Shown: positions 27,851-36,786, counted from the stretch's first letter. The stretch: 64,000 bases of DNA from Dyadobacter subterraneus (GCF_015221875.1 NZ_JACYGY010000001.1:3698501-3762500), one strand, 5' to 3'. The notes: generated by a model not told the origin, from the sequence alone. Program-made: numbers and translations.

Positions 27851-28826
27851 AATCTTTGTAAGAACTGACTGCTCCAAGCCTATTCATTATCCTAATGTAA
27901 TACCATGCTAAATCTACCTGGTAAGGTTTAAATCCACTTCTTGCACTTTTTGGATACAGGTGATGATTGTTATGCCACTCGCCGGCCACAATGCCCGGCC
28001 AGATCTGGTTGACAGAGTTATCCCCGGTATTGAAATCATTTCCTTCCACCTGCACGTTTTTCCCTTTGCCATGTCCTTCATAATTAAAGGTCCTGACCCC
28101 GACAGCCCAGAAGCCAGCTGCTCCAAAAAGGCAACATGCCAGCGCATGGCCACCTGCCAGATAAAATGCGCAGTACCAGAACGACCAGTTGAGCGCCCAG
28201 GCTAAAACTGCTCTTGTCGGATTCGCGTAAGAGCCCCATTTCTGGTACTGTTTAAAAGTATTGGCTTTTACCCCTGTATGCTTCATCAGGGCTTTTACCC
28301 GGTAATAATCTGTCTCACTAAGGTTCTTTGCAATGGGCTGGTGGTTTACGTCAGCCAGAAAGCAGTAAAGAAAACCGGCTTTGGCGTTATAAGGATCACC
28401 TGGCTGGTCCGACTTGGCATGATGCACATGATGTGAGATTACATAGATTTCCTCCGGTATCATGCTGACAGTTAGATTCTGCGTAAAAAAACGCCAGAAC
28501 TTGTTAGAGAATGTGTAAGCCCCATGGGTACAATACCTGTGATGCCATATCGTTCCATGCGTTCCCATGATAACCATACTATATAAAAACGCTGCCAGCA
28601 GTGTCCAGAAACTGAAATAGCGGAACACAAAAAGAAACAGGAATGGCATCATGCAGAATACCTTCATCCAGCTCATCAGCGGCAGCCAGTTACGGCGGTC
28701 GGCCCAAATATTTAGTCTGCTAAAAAATTCACGAAGGATCGCGCCAGCACCTGGTCTAACCAGATTTCCGGCAGCATCTTTCCAGCCGTACGCCGGGGTT
28801 TGCAACACTGTGTCTAAAAATGGCAT
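27792..28826 (-). CDS. Acyl-CoA/acyl-lipid fatty acid desaturase (delta-9 type)
   Basis: A 344-residue di-iron membrane desaturase. The three histidine boxes are HHRYCTH at 95-101, HHVHH at 132-136 and HNNHH at 285-289, as in stearoyl-CoA/acyl-lipid delta-9 desaturases. Hydrophobic segments around 60-90 and 190-225 fit the four-span topology. It introduces a cis double bond into saturated acyl chains, with electrons from a ferredoxin or cytochrome b5-like donor not encoded here. It is 38 bp downstream of a second desaturase on the same strand, so the pair likely forms an operon for membrane lipid unsaturation. Confidence 0.93.
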   Translation of the reverse strand: MPFLDTVLQTPAYGWKDAAGNLVRPGAGAILREFFSRLNIWADRRNWLPLMSWMKVFCMMPFLFLFVFRYFSFWTLLAAFLYSMVIMGTHGTIWHHRYCTHGAYTFSNKFWRFFTQNLTVSMIPEEIYVISHHVHHAKSDQPGDPYNAKAGFLYCFLADVNHQPIAKNLSETDYYRVKALMKHTGVKANTFKQYQKWGSYANPTRAVLAWALNWSFWYCAFYLAGGHALACCLFGAAGFWAVGVRTFNYEGHGKGKNVQVEGNDFNTGDNSVNQIWPGIVAGEWHNNHHLYPKSARSGFKPYQVDLAWYYIRIMNRLGAVSSYKDFKKQFYARYHVPYQEKKSH

Positions 28827-28864
28827 AATAAATTGTTAAAAGAGTTCCGGACGCTATTGAGTAG

Positions 28865-29974
28865 TTATACGATTGCCTCATTTAAAGAAGGCATCCCAAA
28901 ACGTTTAAGGCTTGAAATGTGGGATCTGACCGCCGCAAGGAAAGTTTTGTTTTCCATATAAGTAAGCCCGAATTCCTGAGCGGTTTGCCGCACGATCGGT
29001 GCTAGCTGGGGATAATGCACATGGCAGACCTTGGGAAACAAATGATGTTCGATTTGAAAATTCAGCCCGCCAATATACCAGCTCAGCCATTTGTTGCGCG
29101 GGGAAAAATTTACGGTCGTTTCAAGCTGATGGATTGCCCAGTCTTTGGCGATGATACCTGTATGATCAGGCAGCGGATGCTGTGCGCCTTCGACTGAGTG
29201 GGCAAGCTGAAAAATTACAGTCAAGACAAGTCCTGCTGCAAAGTGCATCAGTAAAAAGCCGACCAAGATCTGTCCGAATGAAATCTTGAATACAAATACC
29301 GGAACGACCAGCATCACCGCAATGTAGATCAGCTTCATACGGATCAGGCCGCCGAGCATCTCTTTGTTTTGTGATCTGGTCTGCCGGTTAACGCCGGCTT
29401 TTATGAAGGTATAATATTGGATAAAATCTTTAAGCAGCACCCAGTAAAGAGTCAAAATTCCATAAAAGAAAAAAGCGTAAATCCACTGAAACCGGTGAAG
29501 CTTTCCGGCTTTGGCATGGGGAGAAAGTTTAATGACCCCGCGGTCTTTGATGTCTTCATCCAGCCCTGCAATATTCGTGTAAGTATGGTGAAGAATATTG
29601 TGCTGCAACTTCCAGTTCAGCGCCCCTGCACCCGCCAGATTTATGGTATAACCCAGCCACTTGTTCACCGAAGGATTTTTAGAAAAGGCACCATGATTTG
29701 CGTCATGCATCACACTCATACCAATCCCGGAAATGGCAAAGCCCATCAGCAGCCAGAGTAGCAGGCTTATTACTGCCGGCGGCGTAAAAATGATCAGTAC
29801 AAAGTATGGAACCAAATAAGCCGCAATTAAAACAATGGTTTTCACTACCATGGTTTTATTAGCATATTTTGATTTATGATGTTCACTAAAATACTGATTA
29901 ACCCTTTTTTTAAGCGTAGGGAAGAAAAGGCTTTTATCAGGTGCGGCGAATTTGATATTTTGTTGGTTTGTCAT
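28865..29974 (-). CDS. Front-end-type fatty acid desaturase (linoleoyl-CoA desaturase-like)
   Basis: The start at 29974 gives 369 residues. The open frame to 30073 adds a stretch without family resemblance. Histidine boxes: HDANHG, HNILHH and the last one as QIEHH, where Gln replaces the first His, a mark of front-end (delta-5/delta-6) desaturases. No cytochrome b5 domain is fused, as usual in bacteria. Four membrane spans are visible in two pairs (about 45-95 and 195-245). The product is probably an extra double bond near the carboxyl end of an already unsaturated chain. It sits divergent from the LuxR-type regulator at 30276, with about 300 bp between the starts. Confidence 0.92.
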   Translation of the reverse strand: MTNQQNIKFAAPDKSLFFPTLKKRVNQYFSEHHKSKYANKTMVVKTIVLIAAYLVPYFVLIIFTPPAVISLLLWLLMGFAISGIGMSVMHDANHGAFSKNPSVNKWLGYTINLAGAGALNWKLQHNILHHTYTNIAGLDEDIKDRGVIKLSPHAKAGKLHRFQWIYAFFFYGILTLYWVLLKDFIQYYTFIKAGVNRQTRSQNKEMLGGLIRMKLIYIAVMLVVPVFVFKISFGQILVGFLLMHFAAGLVLTVIFQLAHSVEGAQHPLPDHTGIIAKDWAIHQLETTVNFSPRNKWLSWYIGGLNFQIEHHLFPKVCHVHYPQLAPIVRQTAQEFGLTYMENKTFLAAVRSHISSLKRFGMPSLNEAIV

Positions 29975-30275
29975 CACGTAAGAGTTAACTTGGTTACCAA
30001 AAGACCTGGTGAGAAAGCAAGTTAATCTTCGATTTGTCAGGAAGCCGTATGAATGTAAAACGTTGAAAATCAATTATTATTACCTGTTTATAAAATTAAT
30101 TTGAATAGCTTATCGTAGTAGTTGGAAAGTAGAATACAACAGGCGAACATGGATTTGGGTCATGGATGGGCATATCTTAAAAAAAGAAAGTGCCCATCCG
30201 GGACCGCACCAGGGTTGGTAACTTATCTTTAAGAAAGTATAGGGTATACCAGGGATAGAGATGCTACCTTTACCC

Positions 30276-30929
30276 ATGAACAATCCTGAAACGACTGCTT
30301 CCTCTATTATCATCCTGGACACACATCCTCTTTTTCGTAAGGGATTGGCAAGACTGCTCAAAGAAAATTTTCCACAGACGCTTCTGAGCGAAGCCAAAAA
30401 TCTCCAAGAGATCGGTCAATCACTGCCGGAAATAGAAATGGCGGTTTTCATTATTGTAATCAATTCTGATTTTGAAGAAGATGGCACAAATCCTGTTGCA
30501 GAAATAAAAAGACGATACCCGCTGGCTTCGATCATCCTGTACGCCGAGGAACTCAAACCTGAACTTATAATTTCCTATTTCAAATCCGGTATAAAAGGTT
30601 ACTTATTCAAACATGAAAACCTGACAGAGCTCATTGACTGTATCCAGGTCGTAAACCAGGGAAATCGTTATATCAATGCGGAATATAAAGAAGTCTTGCT
30701 CTCATACCTGATTGAAAACTATAAATCCAGCAGGAAGCAGGATCTTCTCACGCCCCGTCAGAACGAAGTTGCCCGGTATCTGATACAGGGCTTGACCACT
30801 AGTGCAATCGCAGAAGCAACAGGACTTCACATATCTACGATCAGCACTTTCAAAACCGCTATCTTTACAAAACTCGGCGTTGATAATGTTTTAAGGCTTA
30901 AACAAGTCTTTGAAACAGACCAGAATTAA
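30276..30929 (+). CDS. LuxR-family response regulator with degenerate receiver
   Basis: A 217-residue protein from ATG 30276 (in-frame ATG at 30261 adds five residues). The N-terminal receiver fold begins IIILDTHPLFRKGLARLL with a single acidic residue where DD is usual. At the end of strand 3 the phosphate-accepting Asp appears replaced (FIIVINSDF), so conventional phosphorylation is doubtful. The C-terminal 65 residues are a LuxR helix-turn-helix: LTPRQNEVARYLIQGL, ISTISTFKTAIFTKLGV. It is divergent from the desaturase pair, so a role in controlling them is plausible but inferred only from position. No partner kinase is adjacent. Confidence 0.88.
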   Translation: MNNPETTASSIIILDTHPLFRKGLARLLKENFPQTLLSEAKNLQEIGQSLPEIEMAVFIIVINSDFEEDGTNPVAEIKRRYPLASIILYAEELKPELIISYFKSGIKGYLFKHENLTELIDCIQVVNQGNRYINAEYKEVLLSYLIENYKSSRKQDLLTPRQNEVARYLIQGLTTSAIAEATGLHISTISTFKTAIFTKLGVDNVLRLKQVFETDQN

Positions 30930-31373
30930 ATCACAAGAGCTAAATGCGAGGCCTGCTATATTATGCCGTCGCAATGAAGTTTAACATAACATTTGTATGT
31001 GATACAAGGCCTTTCTTTCTAAAAGGACTATTGCCTGGCGTATTGTTTCTTCATCATCTTTTATAACACTTTTTTTGGTTAATATCTAGCTGGATTTTTT
31101 TTGAATGATCAGGTGCTTAATCTCTCTTTCTGCAATATTATGAAACTCCTGCCGAATTTCGATATAGTTGCGATTGACCATGTTCTCATTCAGATTTCAC
31201 ACGGCAGGAATAAGTATGTATGCAACCTGCTCTGCATGAATCGCTTGATGATCATTAATAATTTCTGCATGAAAGTTTTTCAGATCAATTCTTAGTTACG
31301 CCATCACGGAGCATCTGTTCAAATAATTGCATAAGTTCAGCGCGTGGTGTACCTCCATAAGGCATTTTTAAGC
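30930..31373. other. Intergenic region, left edge of the decayed accessory stretch
   Basis: A 444-bp AT-rich sequence between convergent genes. A 64-codon frame at 31101-31295 has no recognisable features, and no clear terminator or repeat was seen. Composition becomes more AT-rich from here to about 33.9 kb. Confidence 0.45.
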
Positions 31374-32300
31374 CTATTTTATAAAACGGTGAATTGCTTT
31401 ATCAGCGTTATCTTGAAATGTAGTATTTTTCAAATCAGTATAAAAAGTGCTCTGGTCAACCACGTCCCCTGATAACTTACCCTCTTTACTTGCATAAAAA
31501 ACGCCACTTTTATATTGCTCATCCGAAATACCATCTACAAAGCGTTTTGCACCTACTTCTAACGAATGCACCATTCCTCCTATCACTGGAAATACAACAG
31601 GCATCATAAAATACTTCAACAAAAATTTCATTGCCGGGGGCAAATTATCCGGTGCCAAAGTTCCTTTTGTGTTCCCTGGACTCATAACAACAAATTTGAG
31701 GTCAGGATATCTCCTTGCCATTGATAACATCCACATGGTTGCAGCATATTTAACGTATCCGTATGCTTGCACCGCATCGAATTTATTACCAAAATATGAT
31801 CCATCAAGAACACCGGCAAACTCATCTACTGAAGAAGTCTTCATGGCAACCGGTTTCATTCCGAGCATCTTTACTCCCAGTATTGCTTCTGCACTTGGAT
31901 ACAATACTGCTTTTTTTAACTTATCATGTTTAATTAATTCCTCCACTAAGATCACATGACCTAAAATATTCGCAGCAGCTAATTCATTCATACCAGAAGG
32001 GGTCATTTTTCCAGCCATTTTCCCAACCATTCCGCCTGCATTTAAAATTATGGCGTCAATAGGTTCCTTTATTTTTTCTACCGCTCTTCTTACAGAATCG
32101 ACATCTGCAACATCCCCAATAATAATCTCAAAAATCTTTTGGCCCGTTTGCACCTCAAGGTATTTTTTTGCTGCCTCGGCTTTCACTTGGTTTCTGCAGA
32201 AAAGAAATACCTTTTTTGTTTCTTTTTTCAATGCTAACTGGCGGGCAACCTCTTTCCCAAGCCCTGCATTTGCTCCGGTTATTAATATACTTTCGTTCAT
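31374..32300 (-). CDS. SDR-family NAD(P)-dependent oxidoreductase
   Basis: A 308-residue short-chain dehydrogenase. It has the nucleotide motif ITGANAGLGKEVARQL at residues 6-21, then DVADVDS, ILNAGGMVGK, and the active-site Tyr/Lys in YGYVKYAA near 194-199. Ser of the usual catalytic trio appears as YPSAEAI. The length is slightly longer than the 250-residue core, with an extended C-terminus typical of retinol dehydrogenase-like or WW-oxidoreductase-like members. Substrate unknown. It lies 237 bp downstream of a broken AraC regulator on the same strand, which may once have controlled it. Confidence 0.88.
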   Translation of the reverse strand: MNESILITGANAGLGKEVARQLALKKETKKVFLFCRNQVKAEAAKKYLEVQTGQKIFEIIIGDVADVDSVRRAVEKIKEPIDAIILNAGGMVGKMAGKMTPSGMNELAAANILGHVILVEELIKHDKLKKAVLYPSAEAILGVKMLGMKPVAMKTSSVDEFAGVLDGSYFGNKFDAVQAYGYVKYAATMWMLSMARRYPDLKFVVMSPGNTKGTLAPDNLPPAMKFLLKYFMMPVVFPVIGGMVHSLEVGAKRFVDGISDEQYKSGVFYASKEGKLSGDVVDQSTFYTDLKNTTFQDNADKAIHRFIK

Positions 32301-32537
32301 TTCTCAATCTTTTTAGATACAGTTAGTTATATGGGACAGCGATTAAAAAGATGTATGGGATCAAGCGTATAAAGGTGTTTTGAAGGACGCACCAGGTCAA
32401 TGGAGTATCGAATTTGAGAAAGCAGCCGTCCTTTTGCTTTCGTTTTTTTAATAAATCTAAAATCACGAGGCAAAAATAAAACCTGAAGTAAATTCAAACC
32501 TGGCAGTACAGTTCAAAAAATGGTAAATTTAGTTCAA

Positions 32538-33376
32538 TTATTGCTTACGATACTCAGAAGGCGATTGATTATACTTTTGTTTGAAGGTCTTTGTGAAATG
32601 TGAAGTATCCTGAAAACTAACTTCATAACAAATTTCAGATACAGATAATTTGGTTGATTGTAGTAGCTCAAGAGCCTTTTCCAACTTCTTTTCTTTTATG
32701 AAATTTGCCGGTGTATCACTAAACTGTGTTTCAAAATCTCTCTTAAATGTTGAAAGGCTCCGTCCAGTCAAACTGGCTAACTCGGCTATAGAAATAGATG
32801 AGTATAAATGTGCCTCTACTACTTCAAACAAACCTGCTTGTCTTGGATTAAATAAATGAGAGAATAATGTAATTATATTTTCAGCATTGTCTGTTTGAAG
32901 AAGTAAAAGGATGAGTTCTTTTAATTTTAATTTAAGCAACTCGTCCGTAACAAGTTCGGGTTTTCAAAATAAAAGTTAAGACTTTGAATGAAATGGGTTA
33001 TGATGCTTTGTTTTTTTATTTTCTTAATATACGGTTTGTGAGTGTAGTCTTTTATGAAAGTTGGAAATTCCTTTTTGTATAATTCTTTCAAAATGTCTGA
33101 ATATAAATGGACAGCAAAAATTTCACAGGTTTTAGCAGGATGTTTTTGAAGAGCGTTTGCGAAGTAATTACCACATCTAAGCAAAACACTTTCCTCCGTT
33201 TGAATAGATAGGCTGTCAGTTGGTGAAGTATAGGACACTTCCCCTTCCATAAGGTAAATAAAACAGGCATGGTCCTGAAAAATTGAGTCAAGTCCAAGTC
33301 TTAATGGTGTCTTGATTATTAATTTTTCAATTAAATATTTATTATTGATGTCAAAATCTTTTCTGTCAAGAATCAT
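32538..33376 (-). pseudogene. AraC-family transcriptional regulator, broken by one frameshift
   Basis: The frame from ATG 33376 encodes an N-terminal sensing domain (MILDRKDFDINNKYLIEKL, cupin-like strands, LLRCGNYF) and ends in ENPNLLRTSCLN at 32927. The next frame carries on from ELVTDELLKLKLKELILLL into a complete AraC helix-turn-helix: SISIAELASLTGRSLSTF and FQDTSHFTKTFKQKYNQSP near the end. Insertion of one base in the AAAACCCGAAC tract near 32957 would fuse them into an approximately 280-residue protein. As it stands the DNA-binding half could only be made from a separate start. Either a real mutation in a C run or a base-call error there. Confidence 0.85.
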
Positions 33377-33600
33377 TTTTATTGTAGTTCGTGGATTTAT
33401 ACAATGACCGCTAACGGTTCGGCCCCCATGAATTGGGGATATAGAAGCGCTCACTTTCAACCTACTACAAATGTAAATAAAAAGGACTGGAGGTCTTGAA
33501 CCAGTACCTGCAAACAGTGATTGAATAAGATCTTCCCCCTGAGAAAGCACTATTCGACTGTTTGGCAGTAAACAGGGTTAAAACCGGTGGTGTGCAAGCA

Positions 33601-33813
33601 TCAGTCAGAAACTAGTATCGTTCCAAAGAAAAAAATATACGCATAACGAGAGGTTTTTTTTAAAGCCAACCGCCAAATCTTGAATATGGAAGAAATTATA
33701 ATTCCTTCAAACGTAAGAAAGAAGATCAAGAAAAGTAAAAGTCTGTAAGTACCTTCATCTTTCCTTAATCTCTTCCAAATTAATACACCGGTGCACAAAA
33801 ATGTAATAATCAA
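33601..33813 (-). CDS. Small membrane protein, possibly a fragment
   Basis: A 70-residue frame with two hydrophobic segments (TFLCTGVLIW; YRLLLFLIFFLTFEGIIISSIF) separated by a basic loop KRLRKDEG, and an aromatic third stretch near the end. I do not recognise the family. Open frame continues a few codons upstream of the ATG to a stop near 33843. It stands isolated upstream of the AraC pseudogene in a region with other broken genes, so it may be a truncated piece of a larger membrane protein. Confidence 0.3.
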   Translation of the reverse strand: MIITFLCTGVLIWKRLRKDEGTYRLLLFLIFFLTFEGIIISSIFKIWRLALKKTSRYAYIFFFGTILVSD

Positions 33814-34062
33814 ACCGACAGTTTCACTATAAAACAGGACCTAATTAATTGGCTCGCATTTTATCCATAACTAGAAGCTGGTATGGTGCAACTTTCCAAA
33901 AACATATTGAAATATATTTGTTATATAACTAGGTGATAGGAGCAAAAAGTACCCAAATACCTGTTTTGTCATGTTTACTTACGTTTGGTTAGATTAAAAA
34001 TGATATACGCACCTTGCCTTGAGCCAGATGCAGGATAAACTGTCAATGATCGTTGACCTGTC

Positions 34063-35008
34063 TTATTCTAAACCAGAATATCTTTCTTGCAGGAAAGATT
34101 TATGGCCCTCCAGAAATTCATCTAGCGACTCGGGGTGGATGCCGTAGCCGGAAGCTTCCTGAGGGTCAATTTTATACCCTTCCACATTCTGCCAGATGTA
34201 GGCTTCGAACCCCCATTTAAACAATCCGCTGGCGGCTGCTTCCTCCTCAGTTTGGCTGATGGCATCAAAATGTTTGCCGGTCACAGTGGAAAGCGCCTCG
34301 GCAACTTCTGACATGGTGTGTTTTTCACCCACTAATGAGAGTTCTTTATGGTTGAATTTCTCCGGCTGAGTAAAGGCTTCGGCTGCAAAGCGGCCAATAT
34401 CCTGTGCTGAAAACCAGTCAATTTGGGTTCCGTCGCGACCGGTGTGATGAACTTTCCATTGGCCATGGTAGGGAACATGCCTGCATCCCTGGGGGAAGCA
34501 AATTCTCCATTAAAAACGGCGGTTTCAAAATGGTCCAGTACGGGAAGCCCGCAGCTTTAACCGCGTCAATAGCAGCAGATTTTTCCAGCCAATACAACGG
34601 CTCCCAGCGGCCTTTGTCCCAGTCCACAAAATTTTCATGCTCCCCAGCCCGCGCCACCGACGTATGTACGAATTGCCGGACACCCGCCGCCCTTGCAGCC
34701 GCTACTAAATTATTGGCATGACGCGTTTCCTCTCCCTTATTGCCAGGGTGAGTACCCATTTGCACAGAGAAGACACCGGTCGCCCCTCGCGCCGCCTTGC
34801 TCAAACCTTCCAGTTCATCGAAGGTAGTTTCGAATAGTTCGATATTTTGAGCCGCCAGAGCCTTGGCTGCCTCGCTGTTTTTATTCCGTACAATCGCCCG
34901 TATGGCGAAATCACCTTTTGCTAGTAAGGCCTTAATGACGGCACCTCCCTGGAGGCCCGCGCCACCAGCAACTAGGATTACTGGTTTTTGAATATGATTC
35001 ATGTTCAT
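34063..35008 (-). pseudogene. NmrA-like NAD(P)-binding protein, broken by two frameshifts
   Basis: The first frame (start 35008) shows the NmrA/atypical SDR pattern: VILVAGGAGLQGGAVIKALL, IRAIVRN, FVHTSVARAGEHENF and YWTILKPPFLMENLLPPGM. It is lost at about 34480. A second frame supplies MFPTMANGKFITPVA. After about 34435 a third frame resumes with DGTQIDWFSAQDIGRFAAEA and runs through the C-terminus to 34063. Two separate one-base losses explain this. The restored protein is about 315 residues, normal for NmrA-like quinone or NADPH sensors. It is divergent from an intact HxlR regulator, a common pairing. Confidence 0.85.
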
Positions 35009-35070
35009 TTAATTAATTTCTGTAAATTTACGCCTTAACTGGTTTACAAAACATACCAGTTACCTAAAGG

Positions 35071-35421
35071 ATGCCAGATATACCTCCAGATAAAGACACC
35101 GTTGCGCAGCAAATACGCCACCTTCAGGATACCTTGTACGTGGTAAGTGGGAAGTGGAAATTACCTATCCTAGTGGCCATACACGAAGGCAATAGTCGCT
35201 TTCGCGAAATTCAGCGGAGCGTGCATGGTATCACCACCAAGGTCTTATCCACAGAGCTCAAAGCCCTGGAACAAAACAAGCTGGTGGTGCGGCGGGTGTA
35301 TGACACATCGCCGCCCACCGTGGAGTACACGACTTCCTCGTATTGCGATACCTTGCAGAATATGGTGCTGGAAATGATTGCCTGGGGTAAAAAACACCGT
35401 GACCGGATTCGGGAAGACTAA
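35071..35421 (+). CDS. HxlR-family transcriptional regulator
   Basis: A 116-residue winged helix protein. Family pattern: helix with LYVVSGKWKLPILVAI near 18-33, RFREIQRSVHGITTKVLSTELK (recognition helix region) and LVVRRVYDTSPPTVEYTTS (wing), then a C-terminal dimerisation helix ending GKKHRDRIRE. The first Cys typical of many HxlR sensors (before GKW) is absent; Ser is there instead. It is divergent from the broken NmrA-like gene with 62 bp between starts, so it presumably controlled that gene. Composition is GC-richer than the AraC/SDR stretch to the left, suggesting a separate origin. Confidence 0.92.
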   Translation: MPDIPPDKDTVAQQIRHLQDTLYVVSGKWKLPILVAIHEGNSRFREIQRSVHGITTKVLSTELKALEQNKLVVRRVYDTSPPTVEYTTSSYCDTLQNMVLEMIAWGKKHRDRIRED

Positions 35422-35538
35422 GGGCTTCTAAACATCTTCCATTCGCACGAGGAGTTTGATTTCCAGGATGAAGCCCTCAATGACCCTAAGTATTAAGTAG
35501 TATAATTTCAGTAGATCAAAACAGCCACATAAGCGTCG

Positions 35539-35572
35539 TTATATACACATGACCCTTTACATGTGTATATAA
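35539..35572. repeat. Perfect 13-bp inverted repeat
   Basis: Positions 35539-35551 and 35560-35572 are exact reverse complements, separated by an 8-nt spacer. There is no T tract next to it on either strand. It lies between the HxlR gene and the integrase remnant, 43 bp from a second, longer hairpin. It could be a transcription barrier, an operator or part of a mobile element end. Confidence 0.7.
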
Positions 35573-35614
35573 GTCGGCTGCTTAGTATATTTAATCGTAC
35601 ACGATTTAGACTAT

Positions 35615-35656
35615 AATTTACTTTTGAGAGCTATCTATCAGCTCTAAAAGTAAATT
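35615..35656. repeat. 17-bp inverted repeat with one bulge
   Basis: Positions 35615-35632 pair with 35640-35656 over 17 bp with one extra G in the left arm, around a 7-nt spacer. It lies close to the broken end of the integrase remnant. With 35539-35572 it makes two tandem hairpins within 120 bp. Confidence 0.7.
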
Positions 35657-35718
35657 GATGCAGTCAACCTAGATTAAAGTAATATATATAGCCACAGCCT
35701 GGCCCCGTTATGCACATT

Positions 35719-36130
35719 TTAGCAAGTGGAGACAGGCCAACATACAACTGACGTGGTTCCGACAAGGGCTTCCATCCATTTATTATGCTCTTTGATTACT
35801 TCCAATAGAAGTTTGGGATTTTCAACCCGGCCATTGAATTTATCTTTAACTGACTCAGCTGTAATTAGCTCACCGCTAATTACAAGCTCACTATGAGCAC
35901 TAAATACTTTTTCCTGTAAAGTATTTAGGTATGAATTTGTAGAACGAGCGTCTTCTTTACTGCCAGACAATCTGCCGGCTTTACTGTTCCATCTTTTTGG
36001 ATCACATTGCCTACCTGTGGCAATTTCAATCCGCCTTCCGTTGACGGTCAACCTCAAATAAATCGGCGCTTCACCACCATCATAATTCTTGCTTTCTCAC
36101 ATAGAAAAGCAGACTCAAATTTGTCGTCAT
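35719..36130 (-). pseudogene. Tyrosine recombinase (integrase) N-terminal remnant
   Basis: From ATG 36130 the frame reads MTTNLSLLFYVRKQ and then shifts. In the next frame NYDGGEAPIYLRLTVNGRR continues with TGRQCDPKRWNSKAGRL, the Arm DNA-binding domain typical of Bacteroidetes conjugative-element integrases. A helix with the SAM-like core-binding pattern begins (LLLEVIKEHNKWMEALVGT). After that the sequence departs from the family and stops at 35719, so the catalytic domain with the Arg-His-Arg-Tyr residues is missing. The gene's start faces the 3' end of tRNA-Arg about 250 bp away, the usual position for an integrase beside its attachment site. Confidence 0.85.
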
Positions 36131-36317
36131 AACTTTTAAGTTAAAAGGTTAAACAAAATTAGTCTTACAAATCCGTTAGCACAAGATGTTCATTTGCAGA
36201 ATATGCTGAAATACAATTAGTTAAGTGCATTCTGGTGAGTCGGGAAATTCAGAGATTTGACTCACCGAATCACTCACCTTTTTTTTGAGAATAATTGAAT
36301 ATTTTGGGGCATTCCGC

Positions 36318-36357
36318 AAAAAGAAAACTCCTGCAAATGTTTAATTTGCAGGAGTTT
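36318..36357 (-). terminator. Terminator of the tRNA cluster
   Basis: Perfect 14-bp stem (36325-36338 with 36344-36357), 5-nt loop and, on the minus strand, a T-rich tail. It lies 25 bp past the 3' end of tRNA-Arg, the last gene of the tRNA transcript. Confidence 0.88.
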
Positions 36358-36381
36358 AGCGAGTTTTGATACTCTTTTCCG

Positions 36382-36455
36382 TGATCCCGTTGTGATTCGA
36401 ACACAAGACCTACTACTTAGAAGGCAGTTGCTCTATCCAGCTGAGCTACGGGACC
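36382..36455 (-). tRNA. tRNA-Arg (anticodon UCU)
   Basis: A 74-nt cloverleaf on the minus strand: acceptor GGTCCCG/CGGGATC with one G-U pair, D arm AGCTCAGCTGGATAGAGC, anticodon stem ACTGC/GTAGT with loop CTTCTAA, and T arm around TTCGAAT. No CCA is encoded. Its 3' end points toward the integrase remnant. Confidence 0.95.
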
Positions 36456-36539
36456 GTTTAAAATAAAAACAGTTGGTGATATGCAGCGAGAAATTACAAA
36501 TTACTCAATGATACTGCCAACTGATCAATGGTTATAATT

Positions 36540-36614
<75 letters not shown>

Positions 36615-36699
36615 AAACCTTAAAACCTTTTTTGATGATTGTCCAATTACTTTTCCAACCATTAACCAACTTGCGGCGACCCGCAATAGTGAAACAGTG

Positions 36700-36786
36700 T
36701 AGAGGAAGCGGGATTCGAACCCGCGGTACCCTTGCGAGTACGGCAGTTTAGCAAACTACTGGTTTCAGCCACTCACCCATCCCTCC
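36700..36786 (-). tRNA. tRNA-Ser (anticodon GCU)
   Basis: An 87-nt class II tRNA: acceptor GGAGGGA/TTCCTCT with G-U pairs, anticodon stem GTAGT/ACTGC with loop TTGCTAA, long variable arm TACTCGCAAGGGTA, and T arm GCGGG-TTCGAAT-CCCGC. The discriminator appears to be A, unusual for serine, which normally has G. First gene of the three-tRNA cluster. Confidence 0.93.

Noticed and set aside
31101..31295. 64-codon plus-strand open frame
   Set aside because: Cys/Ile/Asn-rich translation of AT-rich DNA without domain features.
33400..33440. Possible palindromic or recombination-type site (ACCGCTAACGGT) upstream of the AraC pseudogene
   Set aside because: The palindrome is imperfect in its centre and only 12 bp; not enough to call a site.
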